From Syntrophus sp. (in: bacteria) (GTDB lineage Bacteria > Desulfobacterota > Syntrophorhabdia > Syntrophorhabdales > Syntrophorhabdaceae), in contig PNOM01000003.1 of the NCBI GenBank assembly GCA_013824835.1, positions 1-64,000 of the forward strand: DNA of 64,000 bases. The letters run 5' to 3'. Both the position numbers and the translations under genes were made by a program. Below are positions 41,613 through 50,463 of this stretch, piece by piece. The stretch's first letter is position 1. Every line of letters starts with the position of its first letter. The notes under the pieces are model-generated. The model searched no databases. It was not told the DNA's origin and worked only from the letters and a program-made list of their open reading frames with translations.

Positions 41613-41978
41613 TCACTCAGTTTGAGCTTCTGTCTTATCGTGCGCTAAATCCTGACCGGCCCTTTTTCGGCGCGCCTTGTCTATCCTGATGATTCCTATA
41701 TACCAGAAGATCAGGGTAATGACGAGGAAAAACCTTAAGGGTATTCTCTTGGGTATGAGTATGGAGTAATCGAGGGTTTTTGGTTTGCCGTTATCAATGC
41801 CAACAGCCTGACCTCTTATATCCTCCGGTTTCTCCTTTTTTATGGGGATACCCATTTTATAGATATTTTCAAAAAACCCTTTATCCTTTGAATAACTTGA
41901 TAAAAAGGGGAGGGTCAGCAAGGGTATGCAGATACCGACAATAATAAAGATTACGCCAATCTTTGTTTCTCGATCCAT
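41613..41978 (-). CDS. Small two-helix membrane protein
   Basis: 121 residues with a hydrophobic helix near each end (about 8-27, GVIFIIVGICIPLLTLPFL, and 80-97, RFFLVITLIFWYIGIIRI) and a roughly 50-residue loop between them, then a charged tail (RRKRAGQDLAHDK). No motif recognised. It lies 100 bp downstream of the P-type ATPase on the same strand, separated from it by the hairpin at 42020-42061, so it may be read on its own. Convergent with the ThDP decarboxylase gene, 12 bp between stops. Confidence 0.55.
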   Translation of the reverse strand: MDRETKIGVIFIIVGICIPLLTLPFLSSYSKDKGFFENIYKMGIPIKKEKPEDIRGQAVGIDNGKPKTLDYSILIPKRIPLRFFLVITLIFWYIGIIRIDKARRKRAGQDLAHDKTEAQTE

Positions 41979-42019
41979 GCCTCCAATATACCATATTCTT
42001 TACATAATTACCCCATATA

Positions 42020-42061
42020 AAGATCGGATGTGATTCCAGAGTAATGATCATATCCGATCTT
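42020..42061 (-). terminator. Hairpin after the first P-type ATPase gene
   Basis: Arms aagatcggat (42020-42029) and atccgatctt (42052-42061), with further pairing inside. No T-run follows on the minus strand, so it may only attenuate. Confidence 0.45.
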
Positions 42062-42077
42062 CTGTGAGACTCCCCGA

Positions 42078-44699
42078 TCATCGCTGCCAATGGCGTTTTA
42101 ACCATTTCTCGGCTTCTACAGCAAAGAATACCAGTGACGAGATGCCGATACAGAGGAGTAACTGGCTCATACTCAGTGGCTGTGTCTTAAAAATTGAGTT
42201 GAGGAAGGGCACATACGTTATGGCAAGCTGGAGGGCAAAAGAAAGGACTACTGCCCCAAGGAGGGGTTTATTGGAGAACAACCCCTGGCGGAAGAGGGAT
42301 TCCTTTTCAGAGCGCACTGCAAGAACATGCCCGAGTTGCGTGAGGCAAAGTACCATAAAAACCATTGTCTGCCATTCCGGCATGGCCTTTTGTATTCCCC
42401 AGAACTGCACGCCAAGAATAAGGACCGCCATAAAAAGACCAACCCATAAAGCATGAATTCCCAGTCCCTGGGCGAAAATACTCTCCTTCGGGTTTCGCGG
42501 CGGTCTGCGCATGACGTCCCCTTCCGAGGGTTCAATGGAAAGGGCCAGCGCGGGGAGACTGTCTGTTACCAGGTTGACCCAGAGGATATGGATGGGAAGA
42601 ATCGGTACGGGAAGCCCTACGAGCTGAGCGATAAAGAGCGTCCATATTTCCCCGGAATTGGTTGTAAGAAGATACTTTATAAACTTTCTGATGTTGTCGT
42701 AAATCTTGCGTCCTTCCTGGACTGCCTTGATGATAGTAGAAAAATTATCGTCAAGGAGGATCATGTGGGCTGCTTCCTTTGAAACATCACTGCCGGTAAT
42801 CCCCATGGCAATTCCGATATCAGCCCTTTTCAGCGCTGGCGCGTCATTGACGCCGTCACCGGTCATGGCAACAAACTGATGCTTGTCCTGAAGGGCCTTT
42901 ACGATCTTCAGCTTCTGTTCCGGAGCAACGCGGGCATAGACACGGATATGCTCAACCCTTTTCTCGAATTCCTCCAGAGAAAGGTCTTCCAGTTCCCTCC
43001 CGCTTATAATAACGTTCTTGTTATCATTTTCATTGAGTATGCCGATACGGTTTGCAATTGCAGCGGCTGTAACAGGGTGGTCTCCGGTAATCATCACCGG
43101 TATAATGCCGGCGGCCTTACATAAAGCCACAGCATCCCTTGCTTCATCTCTCGGAGGGTCCATCATGCCCACAAGACCAAGTATGATAAGGTCGTGTTCA
43201 ACCGTCTCGGGGGTATAGGAGCCAGGTAGTTCCTCCCATCTTTTTAATGCAATACAGAGGACCCGTAAGCCGCGAGAAGCCATTTCTTCGTTTACCCTTA
43301 ACAGCTCTGCTCTGTCGAGGGGTCCGGGGCCGTCATTTACCCATGCTGCATTGGCCTTTTCAATGACCATCTCAGGGGCGCCTTTTGTAAATGCGATGAA
43401 TGCCCCGTCGCTCCATTTGTGGATAGTAGTCATGCTCTTCCGGTCTGAGTCAAAGGGAATCTCGGCAATTCTCGGGAATTCACTCTCCAGCTTCTTTTTA
43501 TCGAAACCGTGTTCTTTCGCGATACGATAAAGGGCAATTTCCGTAGGATCGCCAATCTCCGCGCCTTCGGCGTCCTCTTGAGAATCATTGTTGAGTGCAA
43601 TCCCTGCCATCAGATAAACGAGGTCAGGGGTGGTCTGGTCGCTGCTTTTTAGAAGCCTTCCGTTGCCGTACACCTCTTCAACGGTCATGCGGTTATAGGT
43701 AAGGGTTCCCGTCTTATCTGAACAGATATAAGTGACAGAACCCAATGTTTCTACAGCAGGGAGCTTCCGCATGAGGGCATTTATTTTCACCATCTTCTTT
43801 GCCCCAAGGGCCAGCGAGATGGTAATGACCGCCGGGAGCGCCTCTGGAATAGCTGCTACGGCAAGAGAAATTGCTGTAAGGAGCATAAGGAGGGGTTTTT
43901 CTCCCCGCAAAAGGCCCATACCGAAGACAACAGCACAGATAATGAGAACGGCAACGGCCATCCTTTTTCCAAATGTGGTAAGCCTTTTCTGGAGAGGAGT
44001 TCTGGTCTCAGCTTCATCCTGGAGCATGGAGGCGATCTTTCCCAGTTCTGTAGCCATCCCCGTTCCGACAACAATACCAAGGCCCCGTCCATTCACAATG
44101 ATGGTGCCTTTATAGAGCATATTCTTACGGTCCCCGATAGAGAGTGCCGGGTCTTGAAGGGCTTTTTCCATTTTTTCAACGGGCACTGATTCGCCTGTCA
44201 GTGCAGCCTCTTCCGCCCTTACCTGAAAAGCTTCCACGAGCCGCATATCAGCGGGCACGATGACACCGGCTTCGATGGCTACGAGATCACCGAGTACAAT
44301 CTCACTGGAGCTGATTTTTTTGGGAGTCCCTTCCCGTATCACTGTTGCGGCTGATGATGCCATCTTTTTGAGGGCTTCCATGGCGCGCTCCGCGCGGTAC
44401 TCCTGGATGAATCCGATGACGGCATTGGCAATGACGATGGCAATAATGACTAGGGTGTCTGTCATCTCTCCGATGATACCGGCAATGACAGCAGCGGCTA
44501 TAAGGATGATAATCATGAAGTCCTTGAATTGATCAAGGAGCATCATTGCCGGCGTCTTCTTTTTCTTCGCCTGCAGTTCATTGGGGCCGTATTGCTGGAG
44601 ACGTTTCTCTGCCTCGCCTGCAGTGAGGCCCTCTTTGCCCGTATTCAGCCGCTTAAAGATGTCTTCGATGTTTTCCTGATGGCAGTGTGGCTGTGTCAT
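42078..44699 (-). CDS. P2A-type cation (Ca2+-like) transporting ATPase, first copy
   Basis: 873 residues from ATG 44699, set by AAGGAGATGATA. It has the N-terminal cation ATPase segment, the actuator motif TGES, the phosphorylation site CSDKTGTLT (Asp near 328), KGAPE nucleotide site, MTGDGVNDAPALKRADIGIAMG hinge, and about ten membrane helices. Residues matching the SERCA calcium sites are kept: IPEALPAV in M4 (Glu), TTNSGEIW in M5 (Asn and Glu) and NLVTDSLPALAL in M6 (Asn, Thr, Asp). It should pump Ca2+ or a similar ion out of the cytoplasm. It is divergent to the permease gene across a repeat-rich spacer. Confidence 0.9.
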   Translation of the reverse strand: MTQPHCHQENIEDIFKRLNTGKEGLTAGEAEKRLQQYGPNELQAKKKKTPAMMLLDQFKDFMIIILIAAAVIAGIIGEMTDTLVIIAIVIANAVIGFIQEYRAERAMEALKKMASSAATVIREGTPKKISSSEIVLGDLVAIEAGVIVPADMRLVEAFQVRAEEAALTGESVPVEKMEKALQDPALSIGDRKNMLYKGTIIVNGRGLGIVVGTGMATELGKIASMLQDEAETRTPLQKRLTTFGKRMAVAVLIICAVVFGMGLLRGEKPLLMLLTAISLAVAAIPEALPAVITISLALGAKKMVKINALMRKLPAVETLGSVTYICSDKTGTLTYNRMTVEEVYGNGRLLKSSDQTTPDLVYLMAGIALNNDSQEDAEGAEIGDPTEIALYRIAKEHGFDKKKLESEFPRIAEIPFDSDRKSMTTIHKWSDGAFIAFTKGAPEMVIEKANAAWVNDGPGPLDRAELLRVNEEMASRGLRVLCIALKRWEELPGSYTPETVEHDLIILGLVGMMDPPRDEARDAVALCKAAGIIPVMITGDHPVTAAAIANRIGILNENDNKNVIISGRELEDLSLEEFEKRVEHIRVYARVAPEQKLKIVKALQDKHQFVAMTGDGVNDAPALKRADIGIAMGITGSDVSKEAAHMILLDDNFSTIIKAVQEGRKIYDNIRKFIKYLLTTNSGEIWTLFIAQLVGLPVPILPIHILWVNLVTDSLPALALSIEPSEGDVMRRPPRNPKESIFAQGLGIHALWVGLFMAVLILGVQFWGIQKAMPEWQTMVFMVLCLTQLGHVLAVRSEKESLFRQGLFSNKPLLGAVVLSFALQLAITYVPFLNSIFKTQPLSMSQLLLCIGISSLVFFAVEAEKWLKRHWQR

Positions 44700-44806
44700 T
44701 ATCATCTCCTTTCCGGTTATACAATGAGCCGGCAGCAAGAAGCTTTACCGGATCACTGTTATCTGGTAAAGGTCTCGCTTGTTAGCCCATTCTAACCGGC
44801 ATACCG

Positions 44807-44823
44807 GTCGGCATGATGCCGAC
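44807..44823. promoter_or_regulatory. Operator-like palindrome
   Basis: GTCGGCAT-g-ATGCCGAC: exact 8-bp arms around one base, with an accggcat/accggt neighbour just upstream, in the divergent spacer between the ATPase and permease genes. Confidence 0.4.
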
Positions 44824-44902
44824 GTATTGACGATAATGACGATGTAAGCTACTCCCCTTTGTCCTGATATATGATACATGACACCAGGATGCACGTCAAT
44901 AT

Positions 44903-44946
44903 GTTTGCATTTTGTTTGCATTTTGTTTGCATTTTGTTTGCATTTT
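44903..44946. repeat. Four exact 11-bp direct repeats
   Basis: The unit gtttgcatttt occurs four times without gaps or changes (44903, 44914, 44925, 44936) in the middle of the 387-bp divergent spacer 44700-45086. An 11-bp period is close to one DNA turn, so all copies face the same side of the helix. The spacer has no gene; the open frame running through it on the minus strand is a by-product of the repeat. Confidence 0.9.
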
Positions 44947-45086
44947 GTCATCCATGAATCAGGCATTTCTAATGAGTTACCCCTATAAACCCCTTGCCTT
45001 TATGGGGAATATTTTTGTAAACTGGTGGCGGCAAGGAGTTAAGAACTTATGATAACAGCTAATATAAATTATAGGGGGTAGCGGGG

Positions 45087-46421
45087 ATGGAGTTTTTACC
45101 AATTGCGGCAAGCGTGATCTTTCTCGTAAGCATATTTTTTGTCATCACCGGGTGGATTGACAGTGTTCTCGCAGCCCTTATAGGCATTGCCCTGATGATC
45201 ATAGTCGGTGTCTACAGCGATGTGGACGCCTTTAAGATCGTTGACTGGAATGTCATTGCGATCCTCGTTTCTATCTGGATCATTTCTGGCTATTTCGGGA
45301 AATCCGGGGTGCCTGATTACCTCGCGGCTGTCATCCTCAAGATGTCGAAGGGGAATGTTGCTGTATTCGTCACCTTTATCGGGATGCTCGCAGGATTTGT
45401 TTCCATGTTGATTGACAACGTGGTGGTGGTCATGATGTTTGCCCCTGTCATCTTCCATGCCTGCAGGCGTTTCGGTTTTCCTGCCTTTGCGCCCCTCCTG
45501 TTTGTTGGTTTGTGCGCAAACTTCATGGGTACTGCCATGCTCCTTGGCGACCTGCCTCCCCAGATGCTCCATAGTGTCTCCGGCATTGAGTTCAGCGGTT
45601 TTATCTGGCATTCTGGAAGACCATCGTCATTCTTTATGCTCCTTATCTCATATATCATTACCTGTTCGTACTTTTACTGGATATTTTCAAAGAAGTATAA
45701 AGCTATCCGGATGGATATCGCTTCCATGGCAGGAGAAAAGCCGAGTGATCTTATCAAGGATAAACCCTTTGCAATAGTGACCTGTGGGATCTTCCTTCTC
45801 ACGATTACCTGCATGGCCTTCAGGCCCTTTTTTGGATATTCCCTTGGTTTTATCGCCCTCTGGGGCGCCCTTGCGATCATCCTTGTCTTTGAACTTTTCA
45901 AGAGCCGTTTTACCGTGGAGCTGCCCAGTGTTGAGCATGTCCTGGCGGAGCTTGACTGGAGAGCAATCTTTTTCTATGTGTCACTTTTTGCCCTTGTGGG
46001 AGGTCTTGAGCACGCTGGGGTCATCAAGATGGTGGTCAATGTTATTACCCCCATTATTAAATCGAGCCTTGTTGTCGGCGCCACAGCCCTTTACTGGGTC
46101 ACAGCCCCGATTGTAGGTATTGTGGAGCATGATGCCTATATCCTCACCATGCTCTATGTCATAAGGGACCTTGGGAAAGAGACGGGCATGAACCCCTGGC
46201 CTCTCTACTGGATGCTCTTATGGGCTGGCACCCTGGGAAGCAACCTGACTGTAGCCGGTGCACCTGCATTGTTTGTTGCAAAAAGCCTCGGCGAAAAGGA
46301 GGACAAGAGGAGAGTGGGCTTAAAGGAGTTCCTCAGTATTACCGTACCCTATGTTATCGTTTCACTTATTTTCTGCTTCATTCCTGCCATGCTTGTATGG
46401 GTTTATCCATTTGCTAAATAA
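45087..46421 (+). CDS. ArsB/NhaD-type (SLC13-like) anion or ion permease
   Basis: 444 residues, about eleven to twelve membrane helices. The ArsB/NhaD-superfamily pattern is seen in TGWIDSVLAALIGIALMIIVGVYS, FVSMLIDNVVVVMMFAPVIFHACRR (the half-site between helices) and SNLTVAGAPALFVAKSLGEKE (second half-site, near residue 390). Related members export arsenite, exchange Na+/H+ or move dicarboxylates; no ArsR, ArsA or ArsC is nearby, so arsenite is unlikely to be the obvious substrate. GGGGG-type ribosome site before ATG. The kinase-like gene follows by 12 bp and is surely co-transcribed. Confidence 0.85.
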   Translation: MEFLPIAASVIFLVSIFFVITGWIDSVLAALIGIALMIIVGVYSDVDAFKIVDWNVIAILVSIWIISGYFGKSGVPDYLAAVILKMSKGNVAVFVTFIGMLAGFVSMLIDNVVVVMMFAPVIFHACRRFGFPAFAPLLFVGLCANFMGTAMLLGDLPPQMLHSVSGIEFSGFIWHSGRPSSFFMLLISYIITCSYFYWIFSKKYKAIRMDIASMAGEKPSDLIKDKPFAIVTCGIFLLTITCMAFRPFFGYSLGFIALWGALAIILVFELFKSRFTVELPSVEHVLAELDWRAIFFYVSLFALVGGLEHAGVIKMVVNVITPIIKSSLVVGATALYWVTAPIVGIVEHDAYILTMLYVIRDLGKETGMNPWPLYWMLLWAGTLGSNLTVAGAPALFVAKSLGEKEDKRRVGLKEFLSITVPYVIVSLIFCFIPAMLVWVYPFAK

Positions 46422-46433
46422 TGGGGAGGGCAT

Positions 46434-47267
46434 ATGTCAATATTGACGATATCACGAGAGTATGGGAGCGGCGGCAAGGATATAGGAAGGGCTGTAGCGG
46501 AGCGTATGGGATACCGGTATATTGATAGAAAACAGATCCTCGAAGAGATGAAAAAGGTAGGGACTCAATGGGAAGAGAAGACAAAATATTTTGATGAAAA
46601 CCGGCCGAATATTAGGGAAAGACACGACTGGTTTTACCGGGGTTTTGTTGCTTTAAACCAGAGCCATATCCTGAAAAATGCCTTAAAGAATAATGTAGTC
46701 ATCATGGGAAGGGGCGGCAGCTTTCTTCTGAAAGGCATCCCCTTTGCCCTCAGTGTCCGTACAACAGCGCCAATAGAGAAACGCATTGAAAATGTTATGC
46801 AATGGGAAGATATTAACAGCGAAAATGCCCGATATCTGATAGAAAAAGCGGACGAAGAGATGGCAGGCGCAGTCTATGTGATTTACGGCCGTCACTGGGA
46901 TGATCCGGAGCAGTATGATATTGTATTTGATACAAGCGCTAAGAGTTATGAAGATATTGCATATATTATCTGTGATGAACTTATGAGGCGGGAGCAGTTT
47001 AATACGGAGGATAATAGAAAGATACTTGCCTTGAGAGCCCTTGCTGCAGATATAAAGGCGCAGATTTCCATAGATCCCCTTCTGTCCGTTTCAAAGATCG
47101 ATGTCTTCCCGAAGGAAGAGGGTATGACTGATTACGGGCTTGTACTGCGCGCTGTTGTCCATAATAACGAGGATATCAGAATTATTGAAGAAAAGGCCAA
47201 AGAACTATCCCTCGGAGCGCCGATCGAGTGCACCATACATTATCACTGGCAATCCCGTTTTAAGTAA
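46434..47267 (+). CDS. Cytidylate-kinase-like P-loop protein with C-terminal BON-like domain
   Basis: 277 residues. Residues 1-195 match the cytidylate-kinase-like family: P-loop REYGSGGKDIGRAVAERMGYRYIDR, VIMGRGGSFLLKG and a C-terminal YDIVFDTSAKSYEDIA strand. True Cmk residues for CMP binding are not evident, so the substrate is unknown. From about 205 to 277 a second part (ISIDPLLSVSKIDVF, VLRAVVHNNEDIRIIEEKAKEL) resembles a BON or related alpha-beta domain that binds membranes or ligands. It is coupled to the permease, suggesting it senses nucleotide or controls transport. The function is inferred only from context. Confidence 0.75.
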   Translation: MSILTISREYGSGGKDIGRAVAERMGYRYIDRKQILEEMKKVGTQWEEKTKYFDENRPNIRERHDWFYRGFVALNQSHILKNALKNNVVIMGRGGSFLLKGIPFALSVRTTAPIEKRIENVMQWEDINSENARYLIEKADEEMAGAVYVIYGRHWDDPEQYDIVFDTSAKSYEDIAYIICDELMRREQFNTEDNRKILALRALAADIKAQISIDPLLSVSKIDVFPKEEGMTDYGLVLRAVVHNNEDIRIIEEKAKELSLGAPIECTIHYHWQSRFK

Positions 47268-47277
47268 AGATGCACAG

Positions 47278-47317
47278 AAGAGAGGAGCTTCGGATTTGGG
47301 TCTGAAGTTCCTCTCTT
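47278..47317 (+). terminator. Hairpin after the permease operon
   Basis: Arms aagagaggagcttc (47278-47291) and gaagttcctctctt (47304-47317) pair with one mismatch, 11 bases after the stop. The T-run is weak. Confidence 0.6.
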
Positions 47318-47423
47318 AATCTCTACTCATATCTATCCGGAATTCATTAAAGAGCGCACATTTTTTTAAGGTGGACAGAGTGCATGAACAGGGCGCTGCA
47401 CTGTGTTTCCATGCCGAAAACTG

Positions 47424-47450
47424 TTGACATAAGGGATTATCCTGTACTAT
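47424..47450 (+). promoter_or_regulatory. Weak promoter candidate for the second P-type ATPase
   Basis: Perfect TTGACA (47424-47429) with TACTAT (47445-47450) at a short 15-bp spacing. The rest of 47318-47549 shows no gene. Confidence 0.3.
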
Positions 47451-47549
47451 CTTTTTGCCGGACATACGGTTAACTAAATCTGATTGCCAGGTAAACTGTA
47501 TAGGATAAAAATCGAATAATGTATCACCCCCGTATTACCCCGGAGGTAA

Positions 47550-50381
47550 ATGATGGAAATGACTTCCTACCACCATAAGACGATTGAACATACTGCTGAC
47601 GACCTTAAAACCCATATTGAAAATGGTATTTCGAGTTCAGAGGCAGAAAACCGCCTTAAAAAAATAGGATACAATGAGTTAGCTGAACGCCCTCGCCCTG
47701 GTTTTCTTAAGATGCTTGCTGGTCAGTTCAACAACTTTCTTGTTATCATTCTGATTATTGCAGCGGTTATTTCACTCCTCCTTGGTGAGGTAGTCGATGC
47801 TGTGGCAATAATTATTATCGTTGTCCTAAATTCCATTGTTGGTGTTGTTCAGGAATCAAAGGCGGAGGCAGCCCTGGAGGCTCTTAAGAAAATGTCTGCT
47901 CCGAATGCCCAGGTAATTCGCGATGGACACCAGATTACCATACCTTCACGGGAACTGGTGCCAGGGGATGTAGTCCTTCTTGAGGCTGGAAACTATATTC
48001 CCGGAGATATGCGTCTTGTTGAAAGCCATAATCTGAAGGTGGAGGAGGCTTCACTCACCGGAGAATCAGTACCTGTTGAAAAAGACGCGACCATTGTCCT
48101 TGAAGAGGATATCCCCTTGGGGGACAGGCATAATTCCGTATATATGGGTACCATAGTAACCTATGGCAGAGGCAAAGGCATCGTAAAGGCAACAGGCATG
48201 GAGACACAGATAGGTCTGATTGCCGAAATGCTCCAGTCCTATGGAGATGAACAGACCCCCCTTCAGGGAAAACTCAACCAGCTTGCCAAGGTGCTCGGCA
48301 TTGTCTGCCTGACTGTCTGTGGCATCATATTTATATATGGTCTTATACGGGATACCCATATTGGAACTATCGCAAAAGAGGGCATTACCACATATTTCCT
48401 CAATGAGAAAAAAGACATTATCGATCTTTTCATGATAGCGGTGAGCCTTGCCATTGCCGCGATACCTGAAGGTCTTCCTGCGGTTGTCACAATCTGCCTT
48501 GCCCTTGGCATGCAGAAGATGATAAAGCGTCATGCCCTTATCAGAAAACTTCCCGCTGTGGAGACCCTTGGGTGTGCTACGGTCATCTGCTCTGATAAAA
48601 CAGGCACCCTTACCCAGAACGAGATGACTATTGTACAACTATGGGCTAACAACAAAAGAATGAAGGTTTCCGGTGAGGGGTACAGCCCGACAGGTGAATT
48701 TTTTTTAAACGATGTTGCTGCTGATCCCCATGGAGACCCTTCAATATCATTCCTCCTTGCCGGAGGCCTCCTCTGTAACGACGCCAAGCTGGAGATGAGC
48801 GGGGAAGGGGATGGAGAAAAGACATGGCGGATTGTCGGTGATCCCACAGAAGGGGCAATGATCGTTGCAGCGGCAAAGGCTGGGTTATGGCGAAAAGATA
48901 TCGAAGGGGCCTTGCCGAGGATCATGGAAGTTCCCTTTGATTCAGACCGGAAGAGGATGTCTACCATCCATGAAATTTTAGACCCGAGCATGCTCCCCAT
49001 TAAATCTGTTCAATACCCGCAATTTATTACCCTGGTCAAAGGCGCGCCCGATATCATTCTTGACCTCTGCAAGTACATTATGCTTGAGGGGGAGCTCATA
49101 GAGCTGACCGATGAAAAGAGAACAGAAATCCTTGCAGTCAACAGGGAGATGGCAAGTCAGACCCTCCGTGTTCTGGCAGTTGCCTTCAGGCCCATGAATG
49201 AAAAACCGGCAACCCATGAATATCAGAAGATAGAGTGTAGCCTTACCTTTATGGGCCTTGTAGGCATGATGGACCCTGCGCGCCCTGAAGTAAAGGAGGC
49301 AGTAAGACTGGCAAAAGGGGCCGGGCTCAAGACTGTCATGATTACCGGTGACTATAAAGAAACTGCAGAGGCAATTGCGAGGGAAATAGGGATCCACAGT
49401 GGTGAAGGGTTGGTACTCACCGGCAGGGACCTTGACGCCATGACTGACGAAGAGCTTGCCGAGGTTATCCATAAGGTAGATGTATGCTGCCGTGTATCGC
49501 CCCAGCATAAGACAAAGATTGTTGATGCCTTTAAGACAAGAGGCCATGTCGTTGCCATGACCGGAGATGGAGTTAATGACGCCCCTGCCCTGAAAAGGGC
49601 AAATATTGGTATAGCAATGGGTATTACCGGTACTGATGTTACAAGAGAGACCGCAGATATGGTACTCACGGATGACAACTTTGCCAGTATCGTCTCTGCC
49701 ATAGAAGAAGGCCGTATTATCTATGCAAATATCCGCAAATTTGTTTTTTATCTTGTCTCTTGTAATATTGGTGAAATTCTCATCATCTTTCTTTCCATGC
49801 TCTTTGGCATGCCCTCTCCATTAAAGCCTGTGCAGCTCTTGATGCTCAACCTTGTTACTGACGGGGCTCCGGCATTGGCTCTCGGTATGGAAAAAGGTGA
49901 TCCGGATATTATGAAACAGCCGCCCCGGCCGACGAAACAGCCTGTAATAAATTGGGAGATGCAGAGAAGCACTATTGTTCAGGCTACTGTGATGACCATC
50001 GCTGTATTGCTTGTCTATTATTGTGCAATAAAGTTGTACCCCCAGGATGCTAAACATGCCCAGACAATTGCCTTCGGCACCCTATGTTTATCCGAGCTTC
50101 TCAGGGCTTTTACTGCAAGGAGTGAACGCCATAGCATTTTCTCTATCGGCATCTTTACAAACCGATGGATGACATGGGCAGTCATCGGATCAGCAATTAT
50201 TGTTTTTATGGCCATATATGTACCTTTTTTGCAACCTATTTTTGACACTGTTTCACTTACCTTCACGGATTGGTGCCTGATGGCGCCCTTCATTATTATG
50301 GACTCAGTTGCTGCTGAAATTAACAAGATTTTCATGCGAAGGGCTGTCAGGAAAAAGGCTGCAGCAACGAATATACAATAA
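47550..50381 (+). CDS. P2A-type cation (Ca2+-like) transporting ATPase, second copy
   Basis: 943 residues; the start is ATG 47550 or 47553, with GGAGG at 47542-47546 favouring the second. Motifs: TGESVPV, CSDKTGTLTQN (phospho-Asp near 349), KGAPD, MTGDGVNDAPALKRANIGIAMG. SERCA-type calcium ligands are kept: IPEGLPAV in M4, SCNIGEIL in M5, NLVTDGAPALAL in M6. It differs clearly from the 42-kb copy, which has PEALPAV and DSLPAL at the same places, so the two are old paralogues or separate acquisitions, not a recent duplication. It should pump Ca2+ or Mn2+. A 140-residue region between phosphorylation site and KGAPD is longer than in the first copy. Confidence 0.9.
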   Translation: MMEMTSYHHKTIEHTADDLKTHIENGISSSEAENRLKKIGYNELAERPRPGFLKMLAGQFNNFLVIILIIAAVISLLLGEVVDAVAIIIIVVLNSIVGVVQESKAEAALEALKKMSAPNAQVIRDGHQITIPSRELVPGDVVLLEAGNYIPGDMRLVESHNLKVEEASLTGESVPVEKDATIVLEEDIPLGDRHNSVYMGTIVTYGRGKGIVKATGMETQIGLIAEMLQSYGDEQTPLQGKLNQLAKVLGIVCLTVCGIIFIYGLIRDTHIGTIAKEGITTYFLNEKKDIIDLFMIAVSLAIAAIPEGLPAVVTICLALGMQKMIKRHALIRKLPAVETLGCATVICSDKTGTLTQNEMTIVQLWANNKRMKVSGEGYSPTGEFFLNDVAADPHGDPSISFLLAGGLLCNDAKLEMSGEGDGEKTWRIVGDPTEGAMIVAAAKAGLWRKDIEGALPRIMEVPFDSDRKRMSTIHEILDPSMLPIKSVQYPQFITLVKGAPDIILDLCKYIMLEGELIELTDEKRTEILAVNREMASQTLRVLAVAFRPMNEKPATHEYQKIECSLTFMGLVGMMDPARPEVKEAVRLAKGAGLKTVMITGDYKETAEAIAREIGIHSGEGLVLTGRDLDAMTDEELAEVIHKVDVCCRVSPQHKTKIVDAFKTRGHVVAMTGDGVNDAPALKRANIGIAMGITGTDVTRETADMVLTDDNFASIVSAIEEGRIIYANIRKFVFYLVSCNIGEILIIFLSMLFGMPSPLKPVQLLMLNLVTDGAPALALGMEKGDPDIMKQPPRPTKQPVINWEMQRSTIVQATVMTIAVLLVYYCAIKLYPQDAKHAQTIAFGTLCLSELLRAFTARSERHSIFSIGIFTNRWMTWAVIGSAIIVFMAIYVPFLQPIFDTVSLTFTDWCLMAPFIIMDSVAAEINKIFMRRAVRKKAAATNIQ

Positions 50382-50399
50382 ATAGGAGCGATAAAAATA

Positions 50400-50428
50400 T
50401 TGTTTAGGAAATTTAAGTCCTGTATGAT
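50400..50428 (+). promoter_or_regulatory. Promoter of the PEP carboxykinase gene
   Basis: TTGTTT (50400-50405), 17-bp spacer, TATGAT (50423-50428), about 35 bp before the ATG at 50464. Confidence 0.5.
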
Positions 50429-50463
50429 GTGTGAAAGCAAGAATAAAAATAGGAGACAATACT

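Noticed and set aside
44903-44946. CRISPR-like direct repeats
   Set aside because: The 11-bp units are adjacent without spacers and no cas genes are present anywhere in the window.
44745-44966. 73-residue minus-strand frame with KCKQNANKMQ repeats
   Set aside because: Its repetitive part is just the translation of the 4 x 11-bp repeat; it has no ribosome site and lies in a promoter region.
44985-45086. Riboswitch-like leader before the permease
   Set aside because: There are short complementary pieces (cttgcc/ggcaag, ccccttg/atgggg), but no known aptamer pattern, so I only note it here.
42078-50381. Recent duplication of the P-type ATPase
   Set aside because: Motif wording in M4 and M6 and the lengths of loops differ too much for a recent copy.
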